Part shown: positions 26,375 through 34,778 of the stretch, piece after piece
Layout of the letters: every line of letters begins with the position of its first letter
How positions within the stretch are numbered: position 1 is the first letter of the stretch
Assembly: GCA_964413825.1 (NCBI GenBank)
Contig: CAYPTS010000001.1
Coordinates: 18,454-82,453 of the forward strand
DNA: 64,000 nucleotides
From: JAFGKM01 sp964413825
GTDB lineage: Bacteria > Ratteibacteria > UBA8468 > B48-G9 > JAFGKM01
Reading direction: 5' to 3'
The notes under the pieces: model-generated
The model's database searches: none
Seen by the model: only the letters and a program-made list of their open reading frames with translations
What the model was told of the DNA's origin: nothing
Position numbers and translations under genes: made by a program

Positions 26375-28755
26375 TGCAGTCCCGACCTCCATACATCCGC
26401 CGCCTGCTTTACGTTTACGGTGAAAAGGTTTTTCCCTTCGAAAAAGACCCGTACGGCATCATCTCCCGAGACCGTGCCGACTTTGGCGGCGGCAGTTCCG
26501 CGCATGATTTTTTCAAAACTTTCCCGGTGCCCGGCGCCGACCTCAACGACAAACCTGCCCTGGCTCTCGGAAAACAAAAGGATTTCAGGGCCGTTGTTTT
26601 CGGATGCCATCCTGTCAATAAAGATTTCCGCACCTTTCCCGCCGCCCATCGCCATTTCCATAAGCGCAACGGCAAAACCGCCGTCGGAACAGTCGTGGCA
26701 CGCCTCTATAATTCCCCTGCTTATGCACAGGTGTATCTTTTCCATCATCGGCAGGGATTCGGACGGAACAGGCACCGGAACGGTTCCGCCACGGATGCCG
26801 AACAGATTGTTATACCGGGAACCTCCGGTTTCCCTGCGGGTAACGCCGCATACGTATAAAAGATTCCCGCTTTTCTTCAGGTCGGTGGACACGGTCTTTC
26901 TTACATCCGGCACCATTCCTACTGCGGAAATGAGCAGGGTGCCGGGTATCGAGGTTTTGACGCCGGTCTTTGCGTCAATGAAAAAATTGTTCAGACTGTC
27001 CTTGCCGGATATGAACGGCAGTTTGTACTTAAGGGCAAAGTCCCTGCAACCTTTGACGCACCTGACAAGACTGCCGAGTTCATCCTCTCCGGACACGTCC
27101 CCCCAGCAGAAATTGTCGAGAATTGCCGCCTGTCCCGGGTCGGCTCCGGAAGCGACGATATTGCGCAGGGACTCCTCGATACAGCATCCGGCCATCAGGT
27201 ACGGGTCGGGTTCGGCGTAAAAGGGATTTATTCCGCAGCCCACGGCAATACCCTTATAGTCATCGTAAAACGGTTTCAGAACCGCGGCATCCGAGGGTCC
27301 ACTGCCTTCCATGCCCGCCAGCGGCTTGACAACCGTGTGCGCCTGCACCTCGTGGTCATACTGCCTTATCACCGGTTCCCTCGACGCAACGTTGGAACTG
27401 CCGAGAAGTTTTATGAGGCAGTCATGCAGGCAGTCGGATTTTACCGCGTGCGGTTTTTCCGGCTCCGATTTTCCGTGAAGTTGAAAATGCGCCTTCATCT
27501 TTCTGCGCGGGATGCCTTTGTGCAGAAACTTCATGTCAAGTCCGCAGACAACATCCCCGCGGTAAAAGAGTTTAAGCGTTCCCGTATTTGCGAACCTGCC
27601 TATGACCGCCGCTTCCACGTCTTCGGAAGCGAATAAATCAAGCAGTTTTGCCAGTTTTCTCTGCGGTACAGACAGAACCATCCTCTCCTGCGATTCGGAA
27701 ATCCATATTTCCCACGGCGCCAGGCCTCTGGATTTGAGAGGCACCTTTTCAAGCCAGACCTCCGCGCCGTAAGCGGCCGCCATTTCCCCTACGGCAGAGG
27801 AAAGCCCCCCTGCGCCGCAGTCGGTTACCGAATTGTACAGGCCTTCGTCCCTTGCCGCAAGAAGAACATCCATCATCTTTTTCTGGACAATGGGATTGCC
27901 TATCTGCACCACGCTGGTCGAGACGCCCGCATCAAGGCGTATAGATGAAAAAGTCGCTCCGTGGATGCCGTCGCGTCCGGTCCTGCCTCCGACCAGAACT
28001 ATGCGGTCGCCGGGCATGACTTTCTTCTTAACCATGGAAAGAGGTATCACTCCCACGGTACCGCAGAAAACAAGACAGTTGTTCTGATATCTGCCGTCAA
28101 ATATAATTGCGCCCGAGGCCGTGGGAATGCCCATCCTGTTGCCATAATCCCTGACGCCACCGACCACTCCCCTGAAAACCCTGCGCGGATGCAGAACTCC
28201 TTCGGGCAGTCCGCCGCGGGAAGCGTCCTGCATACCGAAACAAAAAACGTCCGTATTCATAACCGGCCTGGCGCCTTTTCCCGCTCCCAGTATGTCGCGT
28301 ATCACTCCGCCGATGCCTGTGCCGGCGCCGCCGTAGGGTTCGAGAGCCGAGGGATGATTGTGCGTTTCGACCTTGAAGGCGATTCCGTTTTGTCCGTTAA
28401 ACCTTATAATCCCGGCGTTATCCTCGAAAACCGAAACGCATAACCCGCTGTCAAGTTTTGCGGTTGCATTTTTGATTTCTTTCAGAAGCGTTATCTTTTC
28501 TTTCCATCTTTTCCCACCGGACTCCTCCGTATATTCAATCTCCGCCCTGAATATCTTATGACAGCAGTGTTCCGACCACGTTTGGGCGATGGTCTCAATC
28601 TCGCAGTCTGTCGGGTTGCGTCCCACCCGCGCGAAATAGTCTTGCACCGCCTTCATTTCCGAAAGATTGAGCGCCAGCAGGTTTTTCCCGCTTATCTCAA
28701 GAAGTTTTTCTTCGCCGGCTCCGAGAATATCTACTTCCGATGCGTATTTAGACAT
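26368..28755 (-). CDS. purL: Phosphoribosylformylglycinamidine synthase, large subunit
   Basis: A 795-residue small-type PurL (no fused glutaminase) that makes FGAM from FGAR with ammonia from PurQ. Seen: TWSEHCCHKIF, KVETHNHPSALEPYGGAGTGIGG (catalytic His region), GGRTGRDGIHGATFSS and ISGKDSLNN. The ATG at 28755, after AAGGA, is chosen over a longer frame that runs through a family A repeat and part of purS. It lies 11 nt after purS. Confidence 0.95.
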   Translation of the reverse strand: MSKYASEVDILGAGEEKLLEISGKNLLALNLSEMKAVQDYFARVGRNPTDCEIETIAQTWSEHCCHKIFRAEIEYTEESGGKRWKEKITLLKEIKNATAKLDSGLCVSVFEDNAGIIRFNGQNGIAFKVETHNHPSALEPYGGAGTGIGGVIRDILGAGKGARPVMNTDVFCFGMQDASRGGLPEGVLHPRRVFRGVVGGVRDYGNRMGIPTASGAIIFDGRYQNNCLVFCGTVGVIPLSMVKKKVMPGDRIVLVGGRTGRDGIHGATFSSIRLDAGVSTSVVQIGNPIVQKKMMDVLLAARDEGLYNSVTDCGAGGLSSAVGEMAAAYGAEVWLEKVPLKSRGLAPWEIWISESQERMVLSVPQRKLAKLLDLFASEDVEAAVIGRFANTGTLKLFYRGDVVCGLDMKFLHKGIPRRKMKAHFQLHGKSEPEKPHAVKSDCLHDCLIKLLGSSNVASREPVIRQYDHEVQAHTVVKPLAGMEGSGPSDAAVLKPFYDDYKGIAVGCGINPFYAEPDPYLMAGCCIEESLRNIVASGADPGQAAILDNFCWGDVSGEDELGSLVRCVKGCRDFALKYKLPFISGKDSLNNFFIDAKTGVKTSIPGTLLISAVGMVPDVRKTVSTDLKKSGNLLYVCGVTRRETGGSRYNNLFGIRGGTVPVPVPSESLPMMEKIHLCISRGIIEACHDCSDGGFAVALMEMAMGGGKGAEIFIDRMASENNGPEILLFSESQGRFVVEVGAGHRESFEKIMRGTAAAKVGTVSGDDAVRVFFEGKNLFTVNVKQAADVWRSGLQW

Positions 28756-28766
28756 TGTTTCCTTCC

Positions 28767-29276
28767 CTATCCCTTTATTCCCCTCGCCCCTTGAAGGAGA
28801 GGGGCAGGGTGAGGGGTAATGATTGAATACTCCTGTATGAGAGAATTTGCCAGCACCTTCGCACATACGGTTTCCACGTCTTTTTCAGTCAATGCGCCCC
28901 TCAAATAATATCTTTTTCCCGTAGATACCGAATACTCCGTTTTTATCCCCGCATCATTCAACGCAATAAGAACGGTGCCGGCAGTAGAATCAGTCACGCC
29001 GCTCTTGTAAAAAACGTCTATCGCCCTGTATCCATTTCTTCTTACTGCAATATTTGCGCCGTCCGTAAAATACTCCTGTGAAACCGCATCCACAAGAATT
29101 TCTTCGGCTATGAAATCAAGTTCGTCAGGGCGTAAAACGCCTTCGAAACGGTAAATCTCCGACGTTAATACGCTGTCCACTCCCCTGATTCCGGTCTCCG
29201 CAATACTCTTCTTAATTTCCTGGCCAAACACGTCCGGAATACCCGCCTTATTACACACTTCAATTATATGTACCAT
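28767..29276 (-). CDS. purS: PurS-like protein, two tandem PurS modules
   Basis: A 169-residue protein next to purL and purQ. PurS is normally about 80 residues and links PurL with PurQ. Here two related modules follow each other. Module 1 is about residues 1-73: IIEVCNKAGIPDVFGQEIKKSI, with the end VDAVSQEY. Module 2 is about residues 74-155: IDVFYKSGVTDSTAGTVLIAL, with the end LANSLIQEY. The last 14 residues (from HPAPLLQG) are encoded by a family A repeat and are unlikely to be part of the fold. The identification rests on context and module pattern; family assignment is likely but not certain. Confidence 0.78.
   Translation of the reverse strand: MVHIIEVCNKAGIPDVFGQEIKKSIAETGIRGVDSVLTSEIYRFEGVLRPDELDFIAEEILVDAVSQEYFTDGANIAVRRNGYRAIDVFYKSGVTDSTAGTVLIALNDAGIKTEYSVSTGKRYYLRGALTEKDVETVCAKVLANSLIQEYSIITPHPAPLLQGARGIKG
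28781..28816. repeat. Palindromic repeat, family A, inside the purS 3' end
   Basis: CCCTCGCCCC and CTTGAAGGAGAGG face GGGTGAGGGG. It encodes the last residues of the PurS-like protein. Confidence 0.75.
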
Positions 29277-29324
29277 TATTATTTTCCCGCATCCATCCCA
29301 GTCAAAAATGAAATCAATCTGCTT

Positions 29325-30059
29325 TCAATAGGCATATAGTTTGCCGTAAGGACGGTGGCTTATAGGAACTATCTTGAAAAACTCTCCTTTTATTATATCA
29401 TCAACGGCAACGCCGAAATAAGATGCGAATCTTTCAACGTATTTTTTTATCTTAACGAAATCCTCATCGTCTATGCTGAAAACCTTCACTTCTTTTCCAA
29501 TGCGGCATCCGTTTATCCTGCCTTTCGCATATATCACCCCGCCGTGCATGCCCGTACCGAGGAAATCCCCGGCAATTTCCCCGCAGGTATCCATGCCCAA
29601 AAGGATAATCATGCCTCCGGCCATATATTCTCCCAGGAAATTCCCGGCTCTGCCGCCTATCACTATAACCGGATAAAAATCCCTGTATTCTTTCATATGT
29701 ATCCCGACGCGGTAACCAACGCTTCCCTTCACGAAAATTTCTCCGCCCCTCATGGAATGCCCGAGAATGTCACCGGTACTGCCGTGAACTATGAGTCTGC
29801 CGGAGTTAAGCGTGTTGCCTGCGCCGTCCTGCACGTTGCCGTGAACCGTTATCTCGGGTCCGTCCATAAACACGGCAAGGTCGTTTCCGGGCAGGCCGTC
29901 TACGGTAATCCTGACACCGCCGTCCTTCAATCCGGCGCCTATGTAACGCTGGCCGCAGACACCCTTGAGAAGAATCTCTTTGCACCCGCTCTCCAACGCT
30001 TCCCTTATTTTTCCGTTGAGAACCGTGTAATGCATCCCTTCCGCATCTATTTTCACCAT
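29325..30059 (-). CDS. Glutamate synthase GXGXG-domain subunit
   Basis: A 244-residue beta-helix protein corresponding to the C-terminal (GXGXG) domain of the glutamate synthase alpha chain, here a separate gene as in archaeal-type GltS. Glycine-spaced repeats such as GNVQDGAGNTLNSGRLIVHGSTGD, GGEIFVKGSVGYRVGIHM and GGRAGNFLGEYMAGGMIILLG are visible. It is structural and helps shape the ammonia tunnel. It lies with the GATase, FMN and redox subunits in one run. Confidence 0.9.
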   Translation of the reverse strand: MVKIDAEGMHYTVLNGKIREALESGCKEILLKGVCGQRYIGAGLKDGGVRITVDGLPGNDLAVFMDGPEITVHGNVQDGAGNTLNSGRLIVHGSTGDILGHSMRGGEIFVKGSVGYRVGIHMKEYRDFYPVIVIGGRAGNFLGEYMAGGMIILLGMDTCGEIAGDFLGTGMHGGVIYAKGRINGCRIGKEVKVFSIDDEDFVKIKKYVERFASYFGVAVDDIIKGEFFKIVPISHRPYGKLYAY

Positions 30060-30072
30060 TCAACCCCCATGT

Positions 30073-31359
30073 TCATACCTCTATCCCCTCGCCAACAACA
30101 AGATGCTTCCTGTACTCTTTCGGCAGAACGAGAAGGCCGAAATCATCTTTCAGAAGTTCAGACTTGAACTGTGAAACATCCAGTTTATCCCTTACGATAC
30201 CTGAAAAAATACCGCTCCTTTCAATCTTTCCCAGGAAAATACAACCGACTATCACGTTATTCATGAGAACAATCTTTTTATAAAACCCGTCTCCGGTTTT
30301 CTGCAGTACCTCGCACCCCACAGAATCCGGCGGGTTTGTGATGCCGAAAGAAACCACCGGAACGCCTGCAATGTCGACCGCGTTCATAGGAAACATCCCT
30401 TCATACAACGCATACCCGCCGGCCATGTTTATCCCTGCAACTCTGCCCTGCCTGGCCGCAACCGGCCATATCGCTATGACGGCGTTTTCCCCGAGCAGTC
30501 CATCAAGCCCTTCGGCGGCGTCGCCGGCGGCATATATGCCCCCGCAATTTGTCTGCATGCGGGAATCAACAATAATGCCGCGGTTGTGTTTTATCCCGCT
30601 GTCCGCGATAACATCGAGGTCGGGACGCACACCTATGGCGGCGACTATCAAATTCGCCTTTATCCTTCCTCCGGATTTCAGAATAACCCCTGCCGGACGG
30701 CCGCCGCTGATTTCAACCTCGGAAACCGTATCCCCGCAAAAAACTCCGCAGTTTTTCCTTTCTTTCAACTCTTTTTCTATGATGCCCGATGCGGTTTTGT
30801 CGAGAGTGGTAGACAGGAGATTACCGGCAAGTTCAACGATAAAGGTTTTTACGCCTCTTTCGATAAGCCCCTCCGCACACTTAAGTCCTATAAGCCCGCC
30901 GCCGAGCACAACCGCCTCCTTCGTAACGTTTTTTTCAATGTAATTGACGATATTTTTTGCGTCCTCGATTCCGGTAAAGGTGAAAACGCCTTCCATCCCT
31001 TTTGAATATCCTTTCAATTCCGGAACAAACGGCCTGCCTCCTGTGGCTATAAGCAGTTTATCAAACTCTATATCATATCCTCCTGCGGCAACTTTTTTCC
31101 CTGCCGCGTCAATCTTTTCCGCCCTTGTGCCGAGAACAAGTTCCACGCCGTTGTTCTCATAAAAATCCCGGCTCCTGAAAGACAGGCTGTTTTCTTCGAG
31201 CCTGCCCCCGAGGTAATACGAAATCAGGGGGCGGGAATAATTGTAAACGCTCTCGTCGGAAACGACGGTTATCTTTCCTTCCCTGTCAACCTGCCTTATC
31301 CCCTCAATGCAGTTGACCCCGCTTACGGAGTTCCCTATTATGAGATACTTTGTTTTCAT
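30073..31359 (-). CDS. FAD-dependent NAD(P)H oxidoreductase of the glutamate synthase cluster
   Basis: A 428-residue pyridine-nucleotide-disulphide-type flavoprotein. FAD-binding YLIIGNSVSGVNCIEGIR, the ATGGRP segment, the NAD(P)-binding VVLGGGLIGLKCAEGL, and the second FAD motif GIYAAGDAAEG are present. It is the probable electron donor that replaces the GltB beta subunit (GltD). The start overlaps the preceding ferredoxin gene by 4 nt (ATGA), so the two redox proteins are translationally coupled. Confidence 0.88.
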   Translation of the reverse strand: MKTKYLIIGNSVSGVNCIEGIRQVDREGKITVVSDESVYNYSRPLISYYLGGRLEENSLSFRSRDFYENNGVELVLGTRAEKIDAAGKKVAAGGYDIEFDKLLIATGGRPFVPELKGYSKGMEGVFTFTGIEDAKNIVNYIEKNVTKEAVVLGGGLIGLKCAEGLIERGVKTFIVELAGNLLSTTLDKTASGIIEKELKERKNCGVFCGDTVSEVEISGGRPAGVILKSGGRIKANLIVAAIGVRPDLDVIADSGIKHNRGIIVDSRMQTNCGGIYAAGDAAEGLDGLLGENAVIAIWPVAARQGRVAGINMAGGYALYEGMFPMNAVDIAGVPVVSFGITNPPDSVGCEVLQKTGDGFYKKIVLMNNVIVGCIFLGKIERSGIFSGIVRDKLDVSQFKSELLKDDFGLLVLPKEYRKHLVVGEGIEV

Positions 31360-31829
31360 TTCTCTATCTTTCTGCCGGCCGCGTCAACAAGACATATCGC
31401 ATCATTGGGACAGTGTTCGACGCAGGCGGGAAAATCGCCTTCGATGCATAAATCGCATTTTGACACGACCTTTTTTTCGGCATGGTCGGTTTTTATCACC
31501 CCGAAAGGACAAAGCATCACACACATCCAGCATCCCACGCACTTGTCACGGTTGTGAAGAATCCTGCCAGTTTCCGCATCGCGGTACATTGCACCCGTGA
31601 GACAGTTCTCCACGCACGGAGCATCATCGCAGTGCCGGCACTGGATGGCAAAGGAGACGCTTCCCTTTTCTTCGAAGCATATCCCGGATACCGGCATATT
31701 CCCGACTCCCTTGTAGGTTTTTATAATATCCTTCGACCCGGAATGCTGGGTGATGCAGTGCACCTCGCACAACCTGCACCCTATGCAGTACTCTTCCCTT
31801 ATAACTATTTTCTTCGCCCTTTTATTCAT
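31356..31829 (-). CDS. 4Fe-4S ferredoxin-type electron carrier
   Basis: A 157-residue polyferredoxin of the CooF/HycB/DmsB type with four cysteine motifs: CIGCRLCEVHC, CRHCDDAPCVENC, CVGCWMCVMLC and CDLCIEGDFPACVEHC. These can bind up to four [4Fe-4S] clusters. It probably passes electrons between the FAD oxidoreductase and the FMN subunit of glutamate synthase. The ATG at 31829 is 6 nt from the assembly gap, and an exact copy of the same 55 bp follows the gap. The coding sequence itself appears intact. Confidence 0.9.
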   Translation of the reverse strand: MNKRAKKIVIREEYCIGCRLCEVHCITQHSGSKDIIKTYKGVGNMPVSGICFEEKGSVSFAIQCRHCDDAPCVENCLTGAMYRDAETGRILHNRDKCVGCWMCVMLCPFGVIKTDHAEKKVVSKCDLCIEGDFPACVEHCPNDAICLVDAAGRKIEK

Positions 31830-31989
31830 AATCGNNNNNNNNNNNNNNNNNNNNNNNNNNNNNNNNNNNNNNNNNNNNNNNNNNNNNNNNNNNNNNNNNN
31901 NNNNNNNNNNNNNNNNNNNNNNNNNNNNNNNNNNCCTATGCAGTACTCTTCCCTTATAACTATTTTCTTCGCCCTTTTATTCATAATCG
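31780..31989. other. Assembly gap flanked by an identical 55-bp overlap
   Basis: One hundred N (31,835-31,934) lie between two identical 55-bp copies (31,780-31,834 and 31,935-31,989). The second copy repeats the start of the ferredoxin gene. The pattern is that of two contigs that overlap but were not merged. The true distance is probably zero, with the region 31,835-31,989 being redundant. Confidence 0.85.
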
Positions 31990-32030
31990 TCACCAACCAG
32001 ATAAAATTTACCGGATGAAATCCTTTCGGT

Positions 32031-33557
32031 TCACCATGATTCTCCCGCATGCTTAATACCCAAAATCTTCAACTCCAGTTCGCTCAACCCCACCCCTCTC
32101 AACTGCTCCCTGTTGCCCCTGAGAGACTCCACGGCGTTTATACCCATGCCGCCCAGCATCTCTTTTATCTCCAGCGACCACGCCCTCAAAAGATTGTAAG
32201 CCCTTTTCGCCCCGGTCTCCGGGTTGAGGCGCCTTGTCAGGTACGGGTCCTGCGTGGCGATGCCCCAATTGCATTTCCCCGTGTAGCACTTCTGGCAGAC
32301 GTGGCACCCGAGAGAAATAAGCGCCGAAGTCCCTATGTAAACCGCATCGGCGCCCAGGGCAATCGCCTTAACCACATCCGCGCTCGTCCTGAAACCTCCG
32401 GCGGCAAGAATCGATGCACGGTTCCTGATTCCTTCTTCCCTAAGACGCTGGTCGACCACGGCAACCGCAAGTTCTATCGGAATGCCCACGTTGTCCCTTA
32501 TCGCGGCCGGAGCGGCTCCGGTTCCTCCCCTGATGCCGTCGACGGTTATGAAATCCGCCCCCGCGCGGACTATACCGCTTGATATCGGAGCGACGTTATG
32601 CACAGCGGCAATCTTCACGCCCACCGGTTTTTTGTACTGCGTTGCCTCTTTGAGAGCGTAAATTAACTGCCGCAAATCCTCTATGGAATATATGTCGTGG
32701 TGCGGAGCCGGACTGATAGCATCTGTGCCCGCCGGTATCATTCTCGTGAGAGATATTTCATCCGATACCTTTTCGCCCGGAAGATGCCCTCCTATGCCGG
32801 GCTTTGCCCCCTGCCCTATCTTAATCTCTATCGCAGCCGCTTTCTGCAGATAGTCGACGTTCACGCCGAACCTGCCGCTTGCTATCTGCACGATAACCCT
32901 GCCGGCATAAACCTCGAGGTCATTGTGCAGGCCTCCTTCGCCGGTATTCCAGTAAACTCCGAAGTCGCATGCGGCTTTTGCCAGGGACCTGCATGCGTTA
33001 AGGGATATAGAGCCGAAACTCATGGCAGAAAACATTACAGGACTTTCCAGTTCGAGATGAACGGGGACGTTTTCCGACAGAATACGCTCTCCCGTTTCAG
33101 TGTCCCGCGAAAACTCAATCCTGTCCGGCTTCCTGCCTATGAACGTCTTCAGTTCCATCGGCTCGCGCAAAGGGTCTATGGACGGATTGGTCACCTGGGA
33201 TGCGTTCAGAACGATGTGGTCGAAATAGTTTTTGTACTGTCTGTCGTTTCCCATGCCGGTCAGCAATACCCCGCCGGTTTCCGCCTGCCGGATTATCTTG
33301 TATATGTAGTCCTTGGTCCAGTTTGCATTTTCCCGCGTATCCGAAAGATTTCTTCTTATCGTCAGCGCGCCCGTAGGGCATATGTCCTCGCAGAAATGGC
33401 ACCCCGCGCACTTCGAACAATCGGACAGCAGTTCCCCCGTCACGGCATCGTAGCCGTGCACATCGTTTGCGCACACGCGGACGCACGCCTGGCACTTTAT
33501 GCACCTGTCCGCGTTTCTTTCCGCGACAAATTCGCACGCAGTCTTTGATTTAGCCAT
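32031..33557 (-). CDS. gltB: Glutamate synthase FMN-binding (central) subunit with N-terminal ferredoxin domain
   Basis: A 508-residue archaeal-type GltB core. The N-terminus holds two [4Fe-4S] motifs (CIKCQACVRVC and CSKCAGCHFCEDIC). The FMN/synthase barrel follows, with MSFGSISLNACRSLAKAA, GEGGLH, GQGAKPGIGGHLPG, SPAPHHDIYSIEDL, and the [3Fe-4S]-type cysteines in GCHVCQKCYTGKCNWGIATQDP. It reduces 2-oxoglutarate plus ammonia to glutamate. The amidotransferase and GXGXG domains are encoded separately on either side. Complete length for this split form. Confidence 0.94.
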   Translation of the reverse strand: MAKSKTACEFVAERNADRCIKCQACVRVCANDVHGYDAVTGELLSDCSKCAGCHFCEDICPTGALTIRRNLSDTRENANWTKDYIYKIIRQAETGGVLLTGMGNDRQYKNYFDHIVLNASQVTNPSIDPLREPMELKTFIGRKPDRIEFSRDTETGERILSENVPVHLELESPVMFSAMSFGSISLNACRSLAKAACDFGVYWNTGEGGLHNDLEVYAGRVIVQIASGRFGVNVDYLQKAAAIEIKIGQGAKPGIGGHLPGEKVSDEISLTRMIPAGTDAISPAPHHDIYSIEDLRQLIYALKEATQYKKPVGVKIAAVHNVAPISSGIVRAGADFITVDGIRGGTGAAPAAIRDNVGIPIELAVAVVDQRLREEGIRNRASILAAGGFRTSADVVKAIALGADAVYIGTSALISLGCHVCQKCYTGKCNWGIATQDPYLTRRLNPETGAKRAYNLLRAWSLEIKEMLGGMGINAVESLRGNREQLRGVGLSELELKILGIKHAGESW

Positions 33558-33581
33558 TTTACTCTTCTTTACCTGTACCTC

Positions 33582-34745
33582 TTATTCTTCCATCCGTCCT
33601 TCTACCCTCTGGGGAGAAGGGCAGGATGAGGGGAACAGAGGAGGTGAATTGTTTATTCTCGCAATTACAGGCTGTCCGGCCTCCGGCATCCACACCCTGC
33701 CGGGATTCTTGCATATCAGCCTGATTGCGGACTCCTCGGATGCGAGATAAACAAACTCCCCTGATTCCGCAGCAACCAGCGGCCTCAGTTTCACCCTGTC
33801 GTTAAGCCCGACCATAGCGCCGGAATTGGCAACTATTATCGCAAACGGCCCGTTTATCAGCGCCGAGGAGTAAATCATCCTCAATGCCGTCAGAAACTCC
33901 TTCCGCCGCGGGTCATTTTCACTATCTATGTCGCTCCACAAAGGAGCCGCCAATATATCCGCTATCACTTCAAAATCCAGGTCATGCTTCCTGTACAGCA
34001 TGTCGAAAAGATACGTTATTACTTCGGTATCGGTAAAGAAACTGCAGTAATACCCGGCATTTTCGAGATATCTCCTGTTGATGCCGTAGGAAGAAATCTC
34101 TCCGTTGTGCACCACCGACCAATCAAGGATGCCGAAGGGATGCGCTCCTCCCCACCATCCGACTGTATTTGTCGGAAAGCGGTTGTGGGCGGTCCATATG
34201 TACCCCTTGTAATTGCCTATTCCGTAAAACTCTCCTATCTCATCCGGGTTGCCCACCCCTTTGAAGATACCCATGTTCTTCCCTGAAGAGAAAACGCAGG
34301 CGCCCTCAAAATTTCTGTTGATATGCATGGCCGCTTTTATTACGCGGTCCTCATCCGCAGACAATTCATGGGAGCGCCCGCTTTTCAGGTTCATGAAATA
34401 CCTGTGCAGAAACGGAACGTATTTAAGAGTCTCCACCTTTTTTACCGGAATCGGCTCCTCGTGCACGATATCAAAAACGGTTTCGAGATATTCCTCCGAG
34501 AGTTCTTTCGCCCCGGGCGCATCGTACATTACGTGAAAACACCAGTTGTCGGCGCACTCCGGGTATATTCCGTAACCGGCATAGCCGGAACCCAGTCCGT
34601 TTCCCCTTTCCGTCATACTGCATATGGACTCAAGTATGCCGTCCCCGGAAAAAACGTTCCCGTTTCTGTTCATTATTCCCGACACGCCGCAGCCGGAAGG
34701 AATCCTTCCGTTCCGCTCCCTTTCCTTCAGTTCTCTGTATTCCAT
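33582..34745 (-). CDS. Class II glutamine amidotransferase subunit of glutamate synthase
   Basis: A 387-residue Ntn-hydrolase that corresponds to the N-terminal glutaminase domain of GltB. The nucleophile is Cys19 in PSGCGVSGIM, so an 18-residue propeptide must be removed. Further marks are RGNGLGSGYAGYGIYPE, TVGWWGGAHPFG, SVVHNGEISSYG and FFTDTEV. The final residues (from SSCPSPQRVEGRMEE) come from a family A repeat. It sits 24 nt upstream of the FMN subunit and 33 nt after glnA. Confidence 0.9.
   Translation of the reverse strand: MEYRELKERERNGRIPSGCGVSGIMNRNGNVFSGDGILESICSMTERGNGLGSGYAGYGIYPECADNWCFHVMYDAPGAKELSEEYLETVFDIVHEEPIPVKKVETLKYVPFLHRYFMNLKSGRSHELSADEDRVIKAAMHINRNFEGACVFSSGKNMGIFKGVGNPDEIGEFYGIGNYKGYIWTAHNRFPTNTVGWWGGAHPFGILDWSVVHNGEISSYGINRRYLENAGYYCSFFTDTEVITYLFDMLYRKHDLDFEVIADILAAPLWSDIDSENDPRRKEFLTALRMIYSSALINGPFAIIVANSGAMVGLNDRVKLRPLVAAESGEFVYLASEESAIRLICKNPGRVWMPEAGQPVIARINNSPPLFPSSCPSPQRVEGRMEE
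33594..33633. repeat. Palindromic repeat, family A, in the 3' end of the GATase gene
   Basis: CCTTCTACCCTC faces GGGGAGAAGG and GGATGAGGGG. It encodes the last residues of the GATase protein. Confidence 0.7.
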
Positions 34746-34778
34746 TTTTCGTTATAAATCTCCTAACAGACCCTATTA

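Noticed and set aside
31482..32018. Frames spanning the run of N
   Set aside because: They depend on undetermined bases and on the duplicated 55 bp.
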